Shown piece by piece: positions 16,732 to 25,398 of a DNA stretch of 64,000 bases. Numbering within the stretch: position 1 is the first letter of the stretch; each line of letters begins with the position of its first letter. Under the pieces are notes generated by a model, which made no database searches, was not told the DNA's origin, and saw only the letters and a program-made list of their open reading frames with translations. Origin of the DNA: Versatilivorator sp963663845 (GTDB taxonomy: Bacteria > Acidobacteriota > Terriglobia > Versatilivoradales > Versatilivoraceae); the NCBI GenBank assembly GCA_963663845.2, contig OY760650.2:310001-374000 (forward strand). The letters run 5' to 3'. The position numbers and the translations under genes are program-made.

Positions 16732-17510
16732 GACGATTGCAGTCGGCTCCCGCCGAGGTGCGGGTTGGCCTGGTATTCCTGTGGGTCTTGACGGTCTCGG
16801 CCTGGCTGGCTCCCCGGGAGCCTTCCGAAGCCGCCAGAGCCCAGGCCGCGGCCTTGCAGATCCTGGTCGTGGCCGGGACGCCGCTGCTTTTCGGAAAACT
16901 GGCCGGCTTCAGTTGGGACGCCCTCTTCAGGCTGAGGCCGGTATCGCTCTACCAGGCGGGGCTCGCCATGCTGATGGGACTGTGCCTGGCGCCGTGGCTG
17001 GAAGCGGTTCACTATTACCAGGGGCAACTGGGCGGAGATGCGGCCCAACTCCAGCAAGGGGTCCAAAGCTGGCTACAGGGCTCGCACCCGGCCTGGGTTC
17101 TGCTGACGATGGCCCTGGTTCCCGCCGTTTGCGAGGAACTGCTCTTTCGCGGTTTCGTTCTCAATCAACTCCTCGGACCTGAAACCCGCGCCAGGGCAAT
17201 CCTGGTCTCGGCGGTGTTGTTCGGCGTTTTTCACCGGCATCTGCTCCTGCTCCTGCCGGCCGGCCTGGCTGGCCTCCTGTTCGCGGTCATGGTCCAGCGC
17301 AGCCGGAGCCTGACGCCCGCCATCCTGGCTCATTTCACCGTCAACGCCTGCGCCGTAGCGCTGTCCCATTGGCCGGCCGCCGCCTCGGTGGCCTGGCTGG
17401 CCGGAAAGGGGCCCGTTCCAGGGACGGTGCTGGCGGCTTCGGGGATTGGATTGATGGTCTTCGGGGGGTTGCTGCGGAAACGGCAGCGGGCTAGCGCAGC
17501 GAAAAATTGA
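16719..17510 (+). CDS. CPBP-family intramembrane metalloprotease
   Basis: 263 residues from a GTG start at 16719; a TTG at 16665 would place 18 more residues inside the repeat and is less likely. About seven membrane segments are seen. The CPBP (Abi/CaaX-like) motifs are CEELLFRGFVLNQLL, FGVFHRH and HFTVN. Relatives are glutamate-type intramembrane proteases such as Rce1; bacterial substrates are mostly unknown. The last 20 bases overlap the 3' end of the convergent TonB-family gene. The start of translation appears to lie in a dispersed repeat, so the repeat may provide its leader. Confidence 0.8.
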   Translation: MFQLRRLQSAPAEVRVGLVFLWVLTVSAWLAPREPSEAARAQAAALQILVVAGTPLLFGKLAGFSWDALFRLRPVSLYQAGLAMLMGLCLAPWLEAVHYYQGQLGGDAAQLQQGVQSWLQGSHPAWVLLTMALVPAVCEELLFRGFVLNQLLGPETRARAILVSAVLFGVFHRHLLLLLPAGLAGLLFAVMVQRSRSLTPAILAHFTVNACAVALSHWPAAASVAWLAGKGPVPGTVLAASGIGLMVFGGLLRKRQRASAAKN

Positions 17511-18837
17511 CCTCGATATTCAAGGCCACGTCGACCGGCTTTCCGCCTTTCATCCCGGGGCGGAACCTCCACGCCTTGAGAGCCCGGATGGCATTCTCGT
17601 CCAGACCCAGTCCCAGACTGCGGATCACCTTCAGAATCTCGATGCTCCCATCCTTGCGAACGATGGCCGACAGAACCACCACGCCCTGGTACTTGGCCTT
17701 TCTGGCCTCTTCGGAGTAGACGGGCTCGATTCGGCTCAGCACGGTGGGAGGAGTCACACCGCCGCCCACCCGGTAGACACCGCCGCCGATGCCGCCGCCT
17801 TTGCCCGGCCCCACTCCGGCGCCCTCTCCCGGCCCGACGCCCGTCCCGGTGCCGGTGCCGATGCCGCCGCCGCTTCCCGGTCCCGGCGAAGGCGGGCCCG
17901 GAATGCCCAGGGGATCGCCGTAGTCAGGCAGGTTGATGGCCGGCAACTGGGCCAGTTGAGGAACGATGACGGTCGGTTCCACCGGCAACAGGGGCCTCGG
18001 ATTGCGAACCTTGGGCGTCGGCGGCGTCAACTGCTTGTCGGACGGCTTGGGAAGACGTCCCTTGGAAGGAGGCGTGGGCGCCTTCAACCCGCCTCCACCC
18101 CCACCGCCGGAGGGCCCGAGCTTGGGGGCAATCAGCCGGGTGGTGGACATGAAGTAAAGCTCGGTCTCGTTGGCCGTCAAGGGGGCGTCCTTGATCAGCA
18201 GCAGCGGCACGAAAAGAATGGCCGTCACGAAGAGACACTGCACCGCAACCGAAAGCACAAACGAGGTGGAGCGGATCTTGTAGTCCTGAAAGAGTTCCTG
18301 AACCTCGACCGGCTGGGCGGTCACCTCGATCTCCGGCCGCTCTTCCTTGACGAATATCCCCTTGATTCCCGAGAAAATGGCGCGGTACCAGGGAATTTCC
18401 TCCACCAGAAGGTGGGTGGCCACCGGCTGCGCCGTGATGCGGTAGTCCTTTTCCTCCTTGCCGAAACAGGACTTGAGGTTGGACCAGAAACCGGAAAGCA
18501 GGGACCGGTCTTCGACCATCAGGTTGGCTTCCACCGGCCGGGCGGTGATGTCGTACTGTTTCTCCTCATGCACGAACAGGGAAGCCAGGTTGCTGAAAAA
18601 GGTCCGGTACCCGGGCTGCAAGGTCGTCGCCACCTTGAAGGGAGCCGTTGCAACCGGCGTCCGACTCTCCGAACCGGCCCTCGCCGCCGACAGGCGCGAC
18701 AAATCGCTTCTGGCCTGGGTCAATTCAGCTTCCAGGCGCTGGATCTGCTGTGGGTCGAGGGGCGATTGCCCCCTGGCCTCGTCCAAGGCGGCTTCCAGAA
18801 ACTCGACCAGACCCCTTTGCTCCTCGATTGGATTCAT
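17491..18837 (-). CDS. TonB-family protein with triplicated N-terminal motif
   Basis: 448 residues from the ATG at 18837. A coiled-coil start (1-55) is followed by three degenerate repeats at about 79-102, 117-139 and 154-177, each of the form F-S-x-L-x-x-x-F-x-x-E-E-x-x-Y-x-I-T-A-x-P-V. A single membrane helix is at about 193-214, then a Pro/Gly-rich periplasmic spacer with long Gly tracts, then a TonB C-terminal domain (about 365-448; RIEPVYSEEARKAKYQGVVV ... LKAWRFRPGMKGGKPV). Having a large cytoplasmic part before the helix is unlike classical TonB. No exbBD lies next to it; tolQR-type genes are at 47.3-48.4 kb. Confidence 0.85.
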   Translation of the reverse strand: MNPIEEQRGLVEFLEAALDEARGQSPLDPQQIQRLEAELTQARSDLSRLSAARAGSESRTPVATAPFKVATTLQPGYRTFFSNLASLFVHEEKQYDITARPVEANLMVEDRSLLSGFWSNLKSCFGKEEKDYRITAQPVATHLLVEEIPWYRAIFSGIKGIFVKEERPEIEVTAQPVEVQELFQDYKIRSTSFVLSVAVQCLFVTAILFVPLLLIKDAPLTANETELYFMSTTRLIAPKLGPSGGGGGGGLKAPTPPSKGRLPKPSDKQLTPPTPKVRNPRPLLPVEPTVIVPQLAQLPAINLPDYGDPLGIPGPPSPGPGSGGGIGTGTGTGVGPGEGAGVGPGKGGGIGGGVYRVGGGVTPPTVLSRIEPVYSEEARKAKYQGVVVLSAIVRKDGSIEILKVIRSLGLGLDENAIRALKAWRFRPGMKGGKPVDVALNIEVNFSLR

Positions 18838-19082
18838 GGCTGCTCTTTCATTCCTGGCGGAAGGATCTTCGCCACCCCGTTTCCGGCGACGCCAAGCGAT
18901 GACATCCGCATTCGGCGGACCCAACGCGCTCGCCATGGCCCAATCCCCGGCCCCGGGGCCGTCTCGGGCGGAAAGCCCTCAAAAAAATAGTACCATAAAC
19001 CCTGTTCCCGTCACGCCAAATTCGACCGCCGGTCGATGGCGGGGCCGTTTCTCCCCTCCCATGCCGCCGCGGTCCGGTTCCA

Positions 19083-19112
19083 TGGACAAGGGCGGGGGGC
19101 ATTGTCTATAAT
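19083..19112 (+). promoter_or_regulatory. Promoter of ileS
   Basis: TGGACA (19083-19088) and a perfect TATAAT (19107-19112) are 18 bases apart, 59 bases before the ATG at 19171. No T-box leader or long terminator-like structure was seen between them. Confidence 0.6.
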
Positions 19113-19170
19113 TCCGCGTTTTTGTTGGCCGCAGCCCCGCCGCAGGAGTTCCCCCTCCGGATTCATCGCC

Positions 19171-22014
19171 ATGAAAATGAAGGACACCATCAATCTGCCT
19201 CGAACCGGCTTTCCGATGAAGGCCAGCCTTCCCAACCTGGAGCCTCGCATCCTGCAACGCTGGGAACGGCTGCAATTGTACCGCAAGATCCGCGACCTCA
19301 GAGCCGGAAGCCCGGTGTTCCTCCTGCACGACGGGCCTCCCTACGCCAATGGCAACATCCATGTCGGACACGCCGAGAACAAGATTCTCAAGGATTTCAT
19401 CGTCAAGTCGAGAACCATGGCGGGTTTCAACGCCCCCTACATCCCCGGATGGGACTGCCACGGACTGCCGATCGAGATCAAGGTCGACCAGGCGCTCGGC
19501 AGGAAAAAGGCCGAGATGACCCGCGTGCAGGTTCGCCGCGCATGCCGGGAGTACGCCGGCAGGTTCGTGGAGCGGCAGAAACAGGAGTTCGTTCGACTGG
19601 GCATCCTCGGGGATTGGGGCGCACCCTATCTCACCATGAGCCACCGCTACGAGGCTGCCATCGCCCGCACCTTCGGCCAGTTCGTGAGAGAGGGATATGT
19701 CTACAAGGGACTGAAACCCGTCCACTGGTGCTGCTCCTGCCGGACGGCCCTGGCGGAAGCCGAGGTCGAATACCAGGACCACGCCAGCCCCTCCATCTAC
19801 GTCAAGTTCCCCTTGACGTCGGACCCCTCCCTGCTGGACCCGTCCCTGAGAGGCAGGAGGGTGTCGGTGGTGATCTGGACGACCACCCCCTGGACGCTGC
19901 CCGCCAACCTGGCCATCGCCTTCAACGCCGATCTGGAGTATTCGGCGGTAGAGGTCGGGGACGAGGTCTTTCTGATCGCCTCCGCCCTGGTGGCGGCCAC
20001 GGCCGCGGCCTGCGGATTCGAGCCCGGAAGGACCCTGGCCACCATGGAGGGCCGGAAGCTGGCCGCCCTCCAGACCCGACATCCCTTCCTGGACCGCCCC
20101 TCGCCGGGTCTGCTGGGCGAGCACGTCACCCTGGAGCAGGGGACCGGATGCGTCCACACGGCTCCGGGACACGGCCATGAAGACTATGCCCTGGGGAAAG
20201 CCCACGGTCTGGACATCTACTGCCCGGTGGACGGCGGAGGGAGGTTCGTGGCCGGCACTCCCCACCTGGAGGGCCTGCGCGTCTTCGATGCCAACGGAGC
20301 GGTCCTGCAACTGCTCCGCGATCGCGAGGCCTTGCTGGCGGCCGAGACCATTTCTCACTCCTACCCCCACTGCTGGCGCTGCCACAAGCCTGTCATCTTC
20401 CGGGCCACGCCCCAGTGGTTCATCTCCATGGAACACCGCGACCTCAGGGGCAAGTCCCTGGAAGCCATCCAGGGCGTCCGCTGGCTCCCGGAATGGGGAC
20501 GAGAGCGCATCTCCGGCATGGTCGCCAACCGGCCCGATTGGTGCGTCTCGCGGCAACGAGTCTGGGGGATTCCCATTACCGCCTTCTATTGCGAAGGCTG
20601 CCAGGAGCCGCTGCTGGAGCCTGAAGCCATCGACCACGTGGCCGCCATTTTCGAGGAAGAAGGGGCGGATGCCTGGTTCAGCCGCCCCGTCGATGCCCTG
20701 TTGCCTCCCGGCGCCCGCTGCCCGGGGTGCGGGGCCGACCGGTTTCGCAAGGAATCCGACATCCTGGACGTCTGGTTCGACTCCGGGGCCAGCCAGGCGG
20801 CCGTGTTGGGCCACCGCCCCGACGTCCCCTGGCCGGCCGACATCTACCTGGAAGGAAGCGACCAGTACCGGGGCTGGTTCAACAGTTCCCTGCTGGTCGG
20901 CGTGGCTACCAGGCAGGGCGCTCCCTACCGGCAGGTCCTCAGCCACGGCTGGACGCTGGACGCCGAGGGACACGCCATGTCCAAGTCGCGGGGCAATGTG
21001 ATCGAGCCGCAAAAGATCGTCAGGAAGGACGGCGCCGAGATCCTGCGGCTCTGGGTGGCGGCCAGCGACTGCAGGGAGGACATTCGGATCTCTCCCGATC
21101 TGATTCGCCGCCTTTCCGACGGTTACCGCAAGTTCCGCAACACGGCTCGTTTCATGCTGGGCAACCTCTCGGATTTCTCCCCCGCCAGGCATTCGGTGGC
21201 GCCCCCCGACCTGGAGGAACTGGACCAGTGGGCCCTGGTGCGGACCAGCCGGCTTCTGGAAAAGGTCTACGGTTGGTACGAAGCTTACGAATTCCATCGG
21301 GTCTACCATCGGGTCTACGACTTCCTGACGGTCGACCTGAGCTCCTTCTACTTCGACGTTCTCAAGGATCGGCTCTATACGGCCGCGCCCGATGCGCCTC
21401 CTCGGCGATCGGCCCAGACCGTCCTCTACCTCATCCTGGAAGCCTTGACCCGGGCGCTGGCCCCCATCTACAGCTTCACCTGCGAGGAGATCTGGGAGCA
21501 CCTGTCATCCAAGGCCGACAGGCCGGCAAGCGTGCACATGGCGCGCTTTGCGCCGGCCGGCAGCCTGATCGAAGGATTGTCGTCGCAATCCTTGAAGCGC
21601 CTGGACAATTGGGATCTGCTCATCCGGATTCGCTCCACCGTGCTGAAGGTACTGGAGGAGGCTCGCCAGGCCAGGTTCATCGGGAATTCCCTGGAAGCCA
21701 AGGTCACCCTGGCCGGCGACGATGGCTACGTCCCGATCCTGCAGAGCTACCAGGATGTGCTGCCGGCGCTGCTCATCGTGTCGCAGGTGGAGTTGGGCGC
21801 CCCATCCGGAGAGGCATCCTTTTTCGGGCAAGCGGAGGGACTGAGGGCCTCGGTGAGCCGGGCCGACGGGAAGAAATGCGAGCGCTGCTGGATCTACTCC
21901 ACCGGAGTCGGAAGCAACCCCGATTTCCCGGGAGTCTGCCCCAAGTGTTCCTCCACCCTGGAGGAACTCGGTGTCACGCCCGACCAGCTCGACCCGGGCA
22001 CGGCGAAAACCTGA
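19171..22014 (+). CDS. ileS: Isoleucine-tRNA ligase
   Basis: 947 residues, the bacterial size. The HIGH motif appears as HVGH at 64-67 (ANGNIHVGHAENKILKDF) and KMSKS as AMSKSRGN. The editing (CP1) insert is present (TTTPWTLPANLAIAFN; GTGCVHTAPGHGHEDY). The C-terminus carries the cysteine pairs of the zinc finger (CERCW ... CPKC). It charges tRNA-Ile and edits Val-tRNA. The start ATGAAAATG at 19171 was preferred over upstream frames that run through the promoter. lspA and lgt follow on the same strand. Confidence 0.97.
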   Translation: MKMKDTINLPRTGFPMKASLPNLEPRILQRWERLQLYRKIRDLRAGSPVFLLHDGPPYANGNIHVGHAENKILKDFIVKSRTMAGFNAPYIPGWDCHGLPIEIKVDQALGRKKAEMTRVQVRRACREYAGRFVERQKQEFVRLGILGDWGAPYLTMSHRYEAAIARTFGQFVREGYVYKGLKPVHWCCSCRTALAEAEVEYQDHASPSIYVKFPLTSDPSLLDPSLRGRRVSVVIWTTTPWTLPANLAIAFNADLEYSAVEVGDEVFLIASALVAATAAACGFEPGRTLATMEGRKLAALQTRHPFLDRPSPGLLGEHVTLEQGTGCVHTAPGHGHEDYALGKAHGLDIYCPVDGGGRFVAGTPHLEGLRVFDANGAVLQLLRDREALLAAETISHSYPHCWRCHKPVIFRATPQWFISMEHRDLRGKSLEAIQGVRWLPEWGRERISGMVANRPDWCVSRQRVWGIPITAFYCEGCQEPLLEPEAIDHVAAIFEEEGADAWFSRPVDALLPPGARCPGCGADRFRKESDILDVWFDSGASQAAVLGHRPDVPWPADIYLEGSDQYRGWFNSSLLVGVATRQGAPYRQVLSHGWTLDAEGHAMSKSRGNVIEPQKIVRKDGAEILRLWVAASDCREDIRISPDLIRRLSDGYRKFRNTARFMLGNLSDFSPARHSVAPPDLEELDQWALVRTSRLLEKVYGWYEAYEFHRVYHRVYDFLTVDLSSFYFDVLKDRLYTAAPDAPPRRSAQTVLYLILEALTRALAPIYSFTCEEIWEHLSSKADRPASVHMARFAPAGSLIEGLSSQSLKRLDNWDLLIRIRSTVLKVLEEARQARFIGNSLEAKVTLAGDDGYVPILQSYQDVLPALLIVSQVELGAPSGEASFFGQAEGLRASVSRADGKKCERCWIYSTGVGSNPDFPGVCPKCSSTLEELGVTPDQLDPGTAKT

Positions 22015-22079
22015 CCGACCGCCGGCGGCCGAATCGGGCCAACCCGTCTCAACCCTCTCTCGAACGGTGACCCCGTCTC

Positions 22080-22583
22080 ATGAAACGGCTTCTCTACTTT
22101 CTGATTGCCCTCGGCGTGTTTGTGAGCGACCGCCTCACCAAGCGGCAGATTGAAGAGGCCCTGGGGCTCTACGAGTTCAAGACCGTCATCCCCGGGCTTC
22201 TCGAGCTGACCCACACCCGAAACACGGGCATGGCCTTTGGCATCCTCAGCGGCTCGGCTTCGCCCTGGGTGCCCCTTGGGCTGGCGACCGTCTCCACTCT
22301 GGCCTTCCTCCTCATCCTGGGCTTCGCCCTGCGCAACCCGGTCAGCCGGAGCCGGCTGCAGTGGGGGCTGATGCTGATTCTGGGCGGCGCCGCCGGCAAT
22401 CTCCATGATCGCCTCGCCTACGGCTACGTGACCGATTTTATCGACGTGTTCTACGGGAGCTATCATTGGCCCACCTTCAACCTGGCCGATTCCGCCATCA
22501 CCATCGGGATCGGCCTGTTCCTGATTGAGATTCTGACCCAGGAATCCGACCCGTCCGGCAGTGGTCCCCGGACGGATTCCTGA
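22080..22583 (+). CDS. lspA: Lipoprotein signal peptidase (signal peptidase II)
   Basis: 167 residues with four membrane helices. The conserved blocks are RNTGMAFG (47-54), GGAAGNLHDR (102-111), VTDFIDVF and FNLADSAI, which together carry the catalytic aspartate pair of the A8 family. It removes the signal peptide from diacylglyceryl-modified prolipoproteins. It lies next to lgt, whose product acts one step earlier, and ileS-lspA linkage is common in bacteria. Confidence 0.96.
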   Translation: MKRLLYFLIALGVFVSDRLTKRQIEEALGLYEFKTVIPGLLELTHTRNTGMAFGILSGSASPWVPLGLATVSTLAFLLILGFALRNPVSRSRLQWGLMLILGGAAGNLHDRLAYGYVTDFIDVFYGSYHWPTFNLADSAITIGIGLFLIEILTQESDPSGSGPRTDS

Positions 22584-22594
22584 GAGGGCCTCCA

Positions 22595-23398
22595 TTGTTT
22601 CCCATTCTGCTGGACTTCGGACACTTTCCGCTCCACACCTATGGGTTCCTGCTGGCATTGGCCTTTCTGACCGCGCTCTGGTTCACGGCCCGGGCCGCGG
22701 AACGGGAAGGCATCGACAAGGCGGCCGTCTACGATCTCGGGGTCACGATCGCCGTCTCGGCGCTGCTTGGAGCCAAGCTCCTCTTCCTGGCTACCGAGTT
22801 TCGCTACTACGCCGCCCATCCAGGAGAAATTCTCTCTCTGGCCACCCTTCGTTCCGGAGGCGTCTACTACGGGGGGTTCATCCTGGCGGCCATCGCGGGC
22901 CTCTGGATGAGTCGGAGAAAGGGACTGCCGGCCTGGAAGGTGGCCGACCTCTGCGCCCCCGGCATCGCCCTGGGCCAGGCCATTGGAAGACTCGGATGTT
23001 TCTCGGCGGGGTGCTGCTACGGCAAGCCCACCTCCCTGCCCTGGGGAATCGTCTTCAGCGATCCCTACAGCCACCAGGTGGTTGGGGTTCCCCTGGAGAT
23101 TCCGCTGCATCCCGCTCAACTGGTCCAGGCCGCCGCCAACCTGGCGCTGTTCGGCCTGTTGTGGTTCAGCCTGGGCAGAAAGCGATTCGACGGCCAGGTG
23201 TTCATCCTCTACCTGGTGGGATATGCGGCCTCCCGCTTTCTGATCGAGTTCTTCCGGGGAGACGCCGGCCGCGGCTTCCTGTTCGGCGGGGTGCTGTCCA
23301 CGTCCCAGTTCATCGGTCTGCTTCTGTTCCCCACTGCCGCCGTTCTCTTTCTGCTGCTGAGGCAGCGGCCGCGGGCAGCATCGGACGGTCAACGGTGA
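22595..23398 (+). CDS. lgt: Prolipoprotein diacylglyceryl transferase
   Basis: 267 residues with seven membrane segments. The signature AIGRLGCFSAGCCYGKPTSLPWG is present (family G-R-x-G-C-F-x-x-G-C-C-Y-G), as are LRSGGVYYGG and LHPAQLVQA. It transfers diacylglycerol from phosphatidylglycerol to the lipobox cysteine. The start is a TTG at 22595 preceded by GAGAGGG; no ATG fits. It is 11 bases after lspA, so the two maturation enzymes are co-expressed. Confidence 0.95.
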   Translation: MFPILLDFGHFPLHTYGFLLALAFLTALWFTARAAEREGIDKAAVYDLGVTIAVSALLGAKLLFLATEFRYYAAHPGEILSLATLRSGGVYYGGFILAAIAGLWMSRRKGLPAWKVADLCAPGIALGQAIGRLGCFSAGCCYGKPTSLPWGIVFSDPYSHQVVGVPLEIPLHPAQLVQAAANLALFGLLWFSLGRKRFDGQVFILYLVGYAASRFLIEFFRGDAGRGFLFGGVLSTSQFIGLLLFPTAAVLFLLLRQRPRAASDGQR

Positions 23399-23408
23399 GG
23401 CAAATCGC

Positions 23409-24371
23409 ATGAGCCGCCCACCCGATTCCACCCCGGAACTGAAGCTTCTCCCCGGGCCCGGCGACCGCGGAAACCGCCTGGATCGATTCCTGCAGGATCA
23501 TCTTCCCGACCGCAGCCGGGCCCGGATTCAGGCGCTGATTCAAGCCGGCCACGTCCGGATGGAAGGGAGCGCCTGCAAGGCCGGTTACCGAATCAAGGGT
23601 GGCGAGGAGATCCGCGTTCGTCCGGCTTCCCCCGCTCCCACTCGATTGGAGGCGGAGCCCATTCCGCTGGAGATCGTCTACGAGGACGACGACTTGGCCG
23701 TGGTCGACAAGCGGGCCGGCATGGTCGTCCATCAGGGGTCCGGGGTCCGGACCGGCACCCTGGTCAACGCCCTGCTTCACCGGTTTCGCACTCTTTCCGA
23801 GGCAGGGGGCGGCGAGCGGCCCGGCATCGTGCATCGTCTCGACAAGCAGACCTCGGGGCTGATGGTCATCGCCAGGAACGATTTCAGCCATCACCGCCTG
23901 GCCCGGCAGTTCCAGAGCCGGCAGGTGACCAAGAAATACGTCGCCCTGGTGCACGGCCAGGTCCAGGAGGAAACAGGCGAGATCCGGAGCGCCATCGGCC
24001 GGGACCGGGTCCGCCGCATCCGGATGACGACCCGGACCCGGCAGGCCCGGCCGGCCCACACCGCCTACCGAGTGCTGGAGAGATTTCCCGGGCTCACCCT
24101 GCTGGAACTGAACCTCAAGACCGGCCGCACTCACCAGATCCGGGTCCATCTCAGCTCGGAAAGGCACCCCGTGGTCGGGGACACCCTCTATGGAGCCCCG
24201 GCCCGTGTTCTCGCCGGCGACTCGGGGCGCCCCCTGCCCCGGTTGGGACGGAACTTCCTGCACGCCGCCACCCTGGAATTCGAACACCCCCGGCGCCTGA
24301 CCCCCCTGGAGTTCTCCTCCCCCCTGCCCGAGGAACTGCAAGGCTTCCTGGAGCAACTGCGGGCCGGTTGA
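23409..24371 (+). CDS. RluA/RluD-family 23S rRNA pseudouridine synthase
   Basis: 320 residues. An S4 RNA-binding domain (about 22-75; RLDRFLQDHLPDRSRARIQALI) precedes the pseudouridine synthase core with catalytic D145 in HRLDKQTSG. Further motifs are KTGRTHQIRVHL and VGDTLYG. The size and S4 domain fit RluD, which modifies helix 69 of 23S rRNA; RluC-like activity is the alternative. It begins 10 bases after lgt in the same operon. Promoter elements of the next gene overlap its 3' end. Confidence 0.93.
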   Translation: MSRPPDSTPELKLLPGPGDRGNRLDRFLQDHLPDRSRARIQALIQAGHVRMEGSACKAGYRIKGGEEIRVRPASPAPTRLEAEPIPLEIVYEDDDLAVVDKRAGMVVHQGSGVRTGTLVNALLHRFRTLSEAGGGERPGIVHRLDKQTSGLMVIARNDFSHHRLARQFQSRQVTKKYVALVHGQVQEETGEIRSAIGRDRVRRIRMTTRTRQARPAHTAYRVLERFPGLTLLELNLKTGRTHQIRVHLSSERHPVVGDTLYGAPARVLAGDSGRPLPRLGRNFLHAATLEFEHPRRLTPLEFSSPLPEELQGFLEQLRAG

Positions 24372-24396
24372 CGGCCACAGACCTCCCCTCTATACT
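24368..24396 (+). promoter_or_regulatory. Strong promoter of VWFA protein 2, predicted leaderless start
   Basis: TTGACG (24368-24373) and TATACT (24391-24396) are 17 bases apart. The TTGACG overlaps the stop codon of the pseudouridine synthase gene. The ATG begins at 24403, seven bases after the -10 box, so transcription should start at or next to the start codon and leave no room for a ribosome-binding site. Confidence 0.6.
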
Positions 24397-24402
24397 TTTC
24401 CC

Positions 24403-25386
24403 ATGAACTGTTTGCGCAATGGACGCCGGAGATTCGCTTGGAGGGCGGTCCTGGGCGGCTTGATCCTGTCGGGAGGGCTGACCGCCCTCTGTTCCCAAGT
24501 CGTGGCCCAAAGCGGGAGCAGCGGCGGCGTGGGAGCCTCCAAGAGCCCCAAGGAAAGGATTCATGTCGACGTCCACCTCGTCAACGTCCTCTTCACTGCC
24601 CGGGACAAGAAGGGGAACCTGGTTCCAAACCTGACTCGAGACCGTGTCAGGGTGTTCGAAGACGGCCGGCTGCAAACCATCACCAACTTTTCCCAGGAGT
24701 CGAATCAGCCTCTGGCTGTCGTCCTGCTGATGGACAGCAGCTCCAGCGCCAGGGCCAGCCTCAAGGTGCAGCAGGAAGCTGCCATCGACTTCTTCCACAA
24801 CACCATCCAGCGCAAACAGGACCAGGGCCTCCTGATGACCTTCGACTCCACCATCGACGTGCTGCAGGACTTCGTGGACGATCCCGACAGGCTGTCCAAG
24901 GCCGTCAAGTCGGTGAGAATCGGCGGCGGGACCAAGATGTACGACGCCATCCAGGTCGCCTGTCAGGAGAAACTGGCGGGGCTGACCGGACCGAGACGCA
25001 TCCTGGTCCTCATCGGCGACGGCGACGACAACATGAGCTACGAAACGTTCGACTCGGCCACAGCCGTCGCTCAGCGATCCGAGGTATCCATCTACACCAT
25101 CAGCACCAACAACAGCGGATTCTTCGGGATGTCGCAGCCCAAGCAGGACAAGCTCCTGAAGCGCTTGGCCGAGGCCACCGGAGGCAGAGCCTACTTCCCG
25201 CCCAAGATCGACGACCTGGCCATGAGCTTCTATCGAATATCAGAGGAACTGCGCAGCCAATACTCGGTGGCCTACCGCTCCACCAACTCCAGCCGCGACG
25301 GCGCCTTCCGTCGAATCAAGATCAACGTCAAGGGCAGAAAGGTCAAGCTGCAGTACCGGAAGGGATACTACGCACCCACTGGTTAG
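24403..25386 (+). CDS. Secreted VWFA-related domain protein 2 (acidobacterial type)
   Basis: 327 residues with a signal peptide (residues 1-36; cleavage after VVAQ). The strand block HVDVHLVNVLFTARDKKGN leads into a VWA domain with an intact metal site: DSSSS at 111-115, GGGTKMYDAI and IGDGDD. It ends with KINVKGRKVKLQYRKGYY, like VWFA-1. It is the first gene of a pair with VWFA-3, 12 bases apart. The family is secreted and thought to be specific to, or enriched in, acidobacteria; no function has been assigned. Confidence 0.9.
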   Translation: MNCLRNGRRRFAWRAVLGGLILSGGLTALCSQVVAQSGSSGGVGASKSPKERIHVDVHLVNVLFTARDKKGNLVPNLTRDRVRVFEDGRLQTITNFSQESNQPLAVVLLMDSSSSARASLKVQQEAAIDFFHNTIQRKQDQGLLMTFDSTIDVLQDFVDDPDRLSKAVKSVRIGGGTKMYDAIQVACQEKLAGLTGPRRILVLIGDGDDNMSYETFDSATAVAQRSEVSIYTISTNNSGFFGMSQPKQDKLLKRLAEATGGRAYFPPKIDDLAMSFYRISEELRSQYSVAYRSTNSSRDGAFRRIKINVKGRKVKLQYRKGYYAPTG

Positions 25387-25398
25387 GGCGCTTGCTCC

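Noticed and set aside
19113..19170. T-box or other riboswitch before ileS
   Set aside because: The leader after the predicted promoter is about 50 bases, too short for a T-box.
18979..21501. 840-codon open frame antisense to ileS
   Set aside because: The plus strand encodes a complete isoleucine-tRNA ligase with all motifs; the antisense product has no recognisable domain.
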